Source: Candidatus Latescibacterota bacterium
GTDB lineage: Bacteria > Latescibacterota > MVCY01
DNA: 8,707 nt
NCBI GenBank assembly: GCA_030669445.1
Contig: DAOVDP010000041.1
Span: forward strand, 1 to 8,707
Direction of reading: 5' to 3'
A model generated the notes under the pieces. That model was not told the origin of the DNA and did no database searches. It saw only the letters and a list, made by a program, of their open reading frames with translations. Positions 5,430 to 8,707 of this stretch are shown here, one piece after another. The number at the start of each line of letters is the position of its first letter. The first letter of the stretch is position 1. The position numbers and the translations under genes were made by a program.

Positions 5430-6419
5430 TCAATGAGGCAGAACATCTTTTCTGCTCTTTGAGTGCTTTTCTCTGAAAGCCCGGACGTTAATCGCTTTCC
5501 ACAGCGGCGCAGGGTGACAGCGGAGTCGTTCTACTGCATCTGGATCGTCAGGGAAGAGCAATTCAACTTGGTATTCTCCTTTTTCCAGTAGGCAATCCAG
5601 AAACTTATGCTCTTTGAGATTATAGGAAAGCAGGTCTCGAAGAAAGGATTTGCTGGTTTGTTTCATTTCCTGGAAATCGGGCTTTTTGCCCACTCGCAGG
5701 AGTGGCAAGAGCTCTCGCACGACATCGTTGTTTACAATTTCACCTATTTGGTCCAACGAAACCTGCCGCCAATCCATTCTCCCAGAAGCACCAATGAGCA
5801 ATATGCCCCTCCTGAGCTTTACCAAATCGTAGTCACTTTCGAATTTGGATAGCTGATAAACATCGTAGAGGTCCCGAGGTGAGGCTCTATCCAGTAAAGC
5901 AACAATCTTTCCGGCAAATGTTTCCTCAAACGAGACGATTGGGAAAGTCACCATGAGATTTGCATCTGGCACAAATGATTGTCTCACCTCTGTCGGGAAA
6001 AAAGAAACCCGCATAAGGTAATTGATGTCCAACTCCAAACTGCGCGTTCCCCCAAAAGCACTTGGAAAACTGAGTCGCCACTTTCCTCCAGCATGTTCTT
6101 CCGGAACATAATGAACTTCCAACCCTAAGCTTTTAAGAATGCGCCGGAGCGCCTCCTCAACTTTTCCCTTTTCATCCAGCATTGTCTCCCGGTCAGGAGA
6201 TCCGACATAGTTCAAATCTATATCAACTGAAAGTCGAGGAAGTTCAAAATAAAAGAGATTTATAGCCGTCCCGCCCTTCAGTGCCAGACGCGATTTGAGA
6301 AAAGGGTGCTCTGCGATATCTTGCAATATCCTGATGAAATAGCCAAGCTTCTCCAGATTGTCAATGCGGAATCCGGTTTCGGCGGATAGGCGACCAAGAT
6401 ATTCTTCGGAAAAGATCAA
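5430..6419 (-). CDS. AbiEii-type nucleotidyltransferase toxin (type IV TA, phage abortive infection)
   Basis: This 329-residue protein is of the AbiEii/AbiGii family of DNA-polymerase-beta-like nucleotidyltransferases. The nucleotide-binding motif K-G-G-T (residues 48-51) is followed by S-V-D-I-D (64-68), with both metal-binding aspartates. A third acidic strand reads E-L-D-I-N (129-133). The family helix F-A-G-K-I (168-172) and D-R-x-x-P-R-D-L-Y-D (177-186) complete the active site, so the toxin looks intact. Known relatives halt growth, some (MenT) by adding nucleotides to tRNA acceptor ends; the substrate here is unknown. I place the start at TTG 6417-6419, overlapping the antitoxin TGA as TTGA, with GGGAGGAG just upstream. 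An in-frame ATG at 6470 would add 17 residues that do not resemble the family and lacks that SD. It should be translationally coupled to AbiEi. Confidence 0.9.
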   Translation of the reverse strand: MIFSEEYLGRLSAETGFRIDNLEKLGYFIRILQDIAEHPFLKSRLALKGGTAINLFYFELPRLSVDIDLNYVGSPDRETMLDEKGKVEEALRRILKSLGLEVHYVPEEHAGGKWRLSFPSAFGGTRSLELDINYLMRVSFFPTEVRQSFVPDANLMVTFPIVSFEETFAGKIVALLDRASPRDLYDVYQLSKFESDYDLVKLRRGILLIGASGRMDWRQVSLDQIGEIVNNDVVRELLPLLRVGKKPDFQEMKQTSKSFLRDLLSYNLKEHKFLDCLLEKGEYQVELLFPDDPDAVERLRCHPAPLWKAINVRAFREKHSKSRKDVLPH

Positions 6420-7213
6420 AACTCCTCCCAGGAACGGGTTAGTACCTTTTCTGGCACAATAAGATTCCAACGTTTGACTAAATGACCCTTTTTGCTGCGA
6501 CCTTCCAAGTAAAGGGGCTGTTTTGGTACTTGCTGTTCAAGAGAACTAAGGAAATCTTGTTCAACAAAGAATGCTTCTCGGTGTTGTTCGAGAAAAAAGC
6601 CTACCTTGGCAAACAGGACCCTTTTACTCCGAAGGCGGAGGTACTCTGTTAAAACGTCAAAGTTCAAAAAGGGTAATTTCTCAGCGCACCGATAAACCTC
6701 CTCCAATCCGCCGCCATACTCGGGATGTTCGAGACAATCCACCAACGTGCGTTCTCTGCCAGTTAATTTAAGCATTTGCCCGAGACGCTCAGTTCGTTCG
6801 GTTCCGCAGTCTTCCTGGTTCTTTCTGATAAGAGCAAGCGGCACCCGAACAGCTTGGAAGGAGACATCTCGAAAGTTGAACTGTCGTCGGGGGCTTTGGG
6901 TAAGATAGTACATACGGTAGAATACACTATGTCCGGTTCCCAGCAATTCAAAGGCTGTATGGTAGGCGATTACCGAATCTTCTGCAGCCTTACCAGCAGC
7001 AAGATATAGATCAACCGGAGTCGTTTTTGATCGGTGGCCTCGAGAAACGACGTAGTATAGTCCCTGTTTTATAGCGTTTATTCGCTCCATCTTACGGTAT
7101 CTCTTGAGATGAGTGTGGAGAGTTGAAGGAGCTATTGTCTGCCCTACTTCTCTTTTGAACTCATCTAAGGTAAAAACAGGGTGGGTAGCGAAAAAGTCCT
7201 CTATCTTTGCCAT
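6416..7213 (-). CDS. AbiEi-type antitoxin and transcriptional repressor
   Basis: This 265-residue protein is the antitoxin half of AbiE. Residues about 4-58 form the winged helix-turn-helix typical of AbiEi (F-F-A-T-H-P-V-F-T-L-D-E-F, ending in the wing K-Q-G-L-Y-Y-V). A central segment carries the family-like stretch Y-H-T-A-F-E-L-L-G, and later R-E-R-T-L-V-D-C-L-E-H-P-E-Y-G-G-G. In characterised AbiE systems AbiEi silences its own operon by binding inverted repeats and also neutralises AbiEii without direct contact (type IV). The frame stays open to an ATG at 7333, but that would place the promoter and operator inside the gene. The ATG at 7213 begins directly at the HTH and lies downstream of the predicted transcription start, so I chose it despite a weak SD. 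The toxin follows with a 2-base overlap. Confidence 0.88.
   Translation of the reverse strand: MAKIEDFFATHPVFTLDEFKREVGQTIAPSTLHTHLKRYRKMERINAIKQGLYYVVSRGHRSKTTPVDLYLAAGKAAEDSVIAYHTAFELLGTGHSVFYRMYYLTQSPRRQFNFRDVSFQAVRVPLALIRKNQEDCGTERTERLGQMLKLTGRERTLVDCLEHPEYGGGLEEVYRCAEKLPFLNFDVLTEYLRLRSKRVLFAKVGFFLEQHREAFFVEQDFLSSLEQQVPKQPLYLEGRSKKGHLVKRWNLIVPEKVLTRSWEEF
6422..6429 (-). promoter_or_regulatory. SD site for translational coupling of the AbiE toxin
   Basis: The minus strand reads GGGAGGAG, with its GGAGG core four bases before TTG. It lies inside the last codons of the antitoxin (W-E-E-F). It supports the TTG start of the toxin and reinitiation by ribosomes finishing the antitoxin, although the spacing is a little short. 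Confidence 0.6.
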
Positions 7214-7234
7214 TGTTCTTGTCGTGAATTTACG

Positions 7235-7243
7235 ATATGGGTA
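7235..7243 (+). promoter_or_regulatory. Extra operator half-site in the AbiE leader
   Basis: ATATGGGTA here is an exact inverted copy of the right arm of the upstream dyad (TACCCATAT at 7319-7327). It lies about 22 bp before the antitoxin ATG, so a second repressor contact or looped complex is possible. Confidence 0.45.
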
Positions 7244-7297
7244 ATTTCTGTCCCGACGTCCACAATTCAAAACAAGTCGCGGTTGCTTGTTTTTGAG

Positions 7298-7332
7298 TGC
7301 AAGGTTGGGTAATAAATATACCCATATTTGCA
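7298..7332. promoter_or_regulatory. Nested operator dyad upstream of the AbiE operon
   Basis: A symmetric 35-bp site reads TGCAA-N4-GGGTA-N7-TACCC-N4-TTGCA, with all four arms perfectly matched. It overlaps the promoter -10 box, which sits at its centre. A further half-site (ATATGGGTA, 7235-7243) lies downstream, between the promoter and the AbiEi ATG. AbiEi proteins are known to repress by binding inverted repeats at the abiE promoter, so this is the likely operator. The match to AbiEi is inferred from position. Confidence 0.65.
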
Positions 7333-7343
7333 TTCGATAGCAA
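7315..7343 (-). promoter_or_regulatory. Sigma70-type promoter of the AbiE operon
   Basis: The minus strand has -35 TTGCTA (7338-7343, four of six), a 17-bp spacer, and -10 TATATT (7315-7320, five of six). The -10 falls in the centre of the operator dyad. Transcription would begin near 7308, about 95 nt before the antitoxin ATG. Confidence 0.6.
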
Positions 7344-7478
7344 GTAAGATTCTCATTCCCAGCTTCAGCAGTCCTGACCTTCTCTTTTATGCTACCAAGT
7401 CAGATAGACAACCCACACAATCAAAATTTCTTAGAAGCTAACCTTCTTTTAGAACGATAGCTTATTTAATAATTTTCA
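7344..7478. other. AT-rich intergenic spacer without a gene
   Basis: No coding frame is credible here. The only structure seen is a 6-bp inverted repeat (AAGCTA 7435-7440, TAGCTT 7458-7463) separated by 17 bp. It follows the stop of the rightward-lying gene fragment but is not followed by a strong U-tract, so calling it a terminator would be weak. Confidence 0.3.
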
Positions 7479-7996
7479 TTAGGTTTGAATTTCAAAAACT
7501 TCAACTTTATCCACATAGATAATGCCCTGACCTGCAAAGTAATGGAGATGAATTCGCAACTTGTTAGTTTGTGTCGCTCCATATCTTAGAGTCATTTCTT
7601 GGAATTCTATAGAAGGGGTAACGCCTTCTTCATTAGGTTCAAACTTGTCACTCCCAGTTGTGTCAATATCATGTATCCACAATCTAAACCTCGCAGTCGT
7701 CCTTGCGGCTGCTCTGACTCGGCATCTCACTCCGTACGTATGTCCTTGTTGAATATTTGTTAAAAGGTCTTTATAAGCTCCATTCTGTCCAGGTACGTCG
7801 GTGCGTTGAAGTTGGACAGGAGTTCCAGAGAGACGAAGACAAGAGTTCTCTATGTTACAAAATTCATCAGGTTTTCCTCCCTTCCAATAATTCATCTGCC
7901 AGCCCTCACCACTAGGAGAATTTACAAAATCGTCAGAGAAAATTAATGTTTTATGCCCAAAGAAGTCATCGATTTTTGTCCAGAAACTCTTATTTC
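7479..7996 (-). pseudogene. 3' remnant of a beta-sandwich (carbohydrate-binding-like) protein, split by an ISL3 element
   Basis: The minus-strand frame is open from 7996 down to the TAA at 7479-7481, giving about 171 readable residues. An ATG at 7895 exists, but protein-like sequence continues 33 codons upstream (F-W-T-K-I-D-D-F-F-G, then L-I-F-S-D-D-F and S-G-E-G-W-Q). There is no start codon or SD in that extension. The visible domain (about the last 155 residues) has alternating beta strands, a Y-K-D-L edge, Y-G-V-R-C-R-V-R-A, and a final I-Y-V-D-K-V-E-V-F-E strand. That layout is like CBM4/9-type jelly-roll modules of secreted or cell-surface proteins; the family call is tentative. The frame is interrupted exactly where the IS end seems to begin, so the 5' part should lie beyond the element. 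This is more likely a disrupted gene than an intact 138-codon gene. Confidence 0.6.
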
Positions 7997-8026
7997 GGGT
8001 TCATCACGAAAATGCGTACTTTCTGT

Positions 8027-8055
8027 TTGAGAAAGGCAGGTGAACATGATATATT
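8027..8055 (+). promoter_or_regulatory. Transposase promoter
   Basis: The plus strand has -35 TTGAGA (8027-8032, five of six), a 17-bp spacer, and -10 TATATT (8050-8055, five of six). Transcription would start near 8062, about 40 nt before the transposase ATG. It lies inside the element. Confidence 0.6.
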
Positions 8056-8100
8056 CTTTCCGAGAGAAAAAAACAATCATTTTTGGAAAGGAGACATATC

Positions 8101-8707
8101 ATGTCCACCAGTTTATTGTATCATGTCTTCTGCGTCCGTGGCTACCAATATTTGCGCAGTCAATTCAAAAACGGAGGGGTAGAATTTGTAATTCAACGAA
8201 ATCTGAAAGATCTTTGCTGCCCTATGTGCCGAAGCAGCCAAATAAAACGTCGTGGTACAGTTACCAGAAGATTCAGAACATTACCCATCGGGAAAAAAGG
8301 CATCACCTTAGTATTAAAAATCCAACGAGTTGAATGTAAGAAATGTGGATGTATAAGACAAGAGAAAATAGACTTTGCCTCAGCTAAGAGGACGTATACT
8401 CGATCATTTGAGCGTTACGTGTTAGAGCTCTCCAAGTATATGACCATCAAGGATGTGGCTTTGCATCTTAATGTAAGTTGGGATGTTGTTAAAAAGATTC
8501 AGAAAAGATACTTGCATAAGCATTTTAGCAAACCTAAGCTGAAACGGCTCAAACTGATAGCAATTGACGAGATCTCTATTGGCAGAAACCATAAATATCT
8601 CACCATCCTACTGGATCTTCACAGCGGAGCTGTTGTATTTGTGGGCGAGGGCAAAGGGGCAAATAGTCTGAAGCCCTTCTGGAGGAGACTTAAAAGTTCA
8701 AGGGCCA
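8101..8707 (+). CDS. ISL3-family transposase (3' end beyond window)
   Basis: The frame from ATG 8101 is open to the window edge, giving 202 residues of a protein usually about 400 long. Residues about 38-85 form the N-terminal zinc ribbon of ISL3 transposases, with C40-x-x-C43 and C79-x-x-C82. A helix-turn-helix region follows at about 115-137 (M-T-I-K-D-V-A-L-H-L-N-V-S). The catalytic DDE domain begins with D156 in A-I-D-E-I-S-I-G and H-K-Y-L-T-I-L-L-D (D172). The remaining catalytic acid lies past the edge. The start is firm: AAAGGAG at 8087-8093, seven bases before ATG. No frameshift or stop is seen in the visible part, so the gene may still be functional. Two overlapping plus-strand frames at 7946-8333 are shadows of this gene and its leader. 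Confidence 0.9.
   Translation, partial: MSTSLLYHVFCVRGYQYLRSQFKNGGVEFVIQRNLKDLCCPMCRSSQIKRRGTVTRRFRTLPIGKKGITLVLKIQRVECKKCGCIRQEKIDFASAKRTYTRSFERYVLELSKYMTIKDVALHLNVSWDVVKKIQKRYLHKHFSKPKLKRLKLIAIDEISIGRNHKYLTILLDLHSGAVVFVGEGKGANSLKPFWRRLKSSRA

Larger units (their letters stand above)
7997..8707 (+). mobile_element. ISL3-family insertion sequence, left part (runs off window)
   Basis: The element contains an ISL3 transposase starting at 8101 and a 104-bp leader with a promoter. The proposed left end begins GGGTTCATCACG at 7997, because the interrupted minus-strand gene stays in frame up to that point and meets a stop just inside it (8001-8003). ISL3 elements often begin with GG and have imperfect inverted repeats and 8-bp target duplications. 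The right end and the duplication are outside the window, so the boundary may be off by a few bases. Confidence 0.6.

Noticed and set aside
6420..6470. AbiEii start at ATG 6470
   Set aside because: It overlaps the antitoxin by about 55 bases, lacks an SD as good as the one at 6422-6429, and adds residues unlike the family.
7214..7333. Longer AbiEi starting at ATG 7333 (40 extra residues)
   Set aside because: The extension covers the operator and -10 box and lies upstream of the predicted transcript start. The HTH domain begins right at the 7213 ATG.
7435..7463. Terminator after the gene fragment
   Set aside because: Only a 6-bp stem with a 17-base loop and no strong U-tract; too weak to call.
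7479..7895. Intact 138-codon gene starting at ATG 7895
   Set aside because: The frame continues upstream with plausible protein sequence and there is no SD before the ATG. A split gene explains it better.
8040..8333. 97-codon plus-strand frame
   Set aside because: It is out of frame with the ISL3 transposase, whose SD, zinc ribbon and DDE residues all support the 8101 frame.

Overview
The window looks like chromosomal DNA from an uncultured, probably Gram-negative-type bacterium. It carries a bactofilin, a membrane-anchored LytM/M23 peptidase, RimO, and a large von Willebrand A (VWA) / glutamine-amidotransferase-like membrane protein of the kind common in FCB-group, planctomycete-like and related candidate phyla. 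That lineage guess rests on gene content only. All recognisable genes read leftward (minus strand) except the ISL3 transposase at the right edge. The left two thirds has moderate GC and looks vertically inherited. From about 7.2 kb rightward the DNA becomes visibly AT-rich and accessory.

Bases 1-253 look like a replication origin: two perfect DnaA boxes in opposite orientation, a one-mismatch box, and the start of a leftward gene with a strong Shine-Dalgarno (SD) sequence that is probably dnaA. Next come bactofilin (254-655) and a LytM peptidase (661-1413). They are 5 bp apart and share one good sigma70-type promoter at 1495-1523, so they form a likely cell-shape operon beside the origin. Then follows rimO (1534-2865), the ribosomal protein S12 methylthiotransferase.

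Bases 2892-3037 hold a compact palindrome-rich element with 9-bp terminal inverted repeats and no gene. It also supplies the best candidate promoter for rimO. A 720-codon VWA/GATase-like membrane protein fills 3066-5228. Its upstream gap (5229-5429) is packed with REP-like hairpins, one of them lying 5 bp from the start codon where the ribosome site should be.

Bases 5430-7213 encode a complete AbiE (type IV) toxin-antitoxin/phage-exclusion operon. The antitoxin-regulator AbiEi comes first, then the nucleotidyltransferase toxin AbiEii, joined by a TTGA stop/start overlap. Upstream is a nested, symmetric operator dyad superimposed on the promoter -10 box. This is the best resolved regulatory structure in the window.

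From 7479 to about 7996 lies the 3' part of a leftward gene for a beta-sandwich, carbohydrate-binding-like protein. Its reading frame is open right up to the apparent left end of an ISL3-family insertion sequence (about 7997 to beyond the window end), so the IS appears to have split it. The ISL3 transposase starts at 8101 with its own promoter and SD and runs off the right edge.

I see no CRISPR array, tRNA or rRNA, and no clearly undescribed enzyme system. The less ordinary material is non-coding: the origin, three distinct repeat types, and the AbiE operator.
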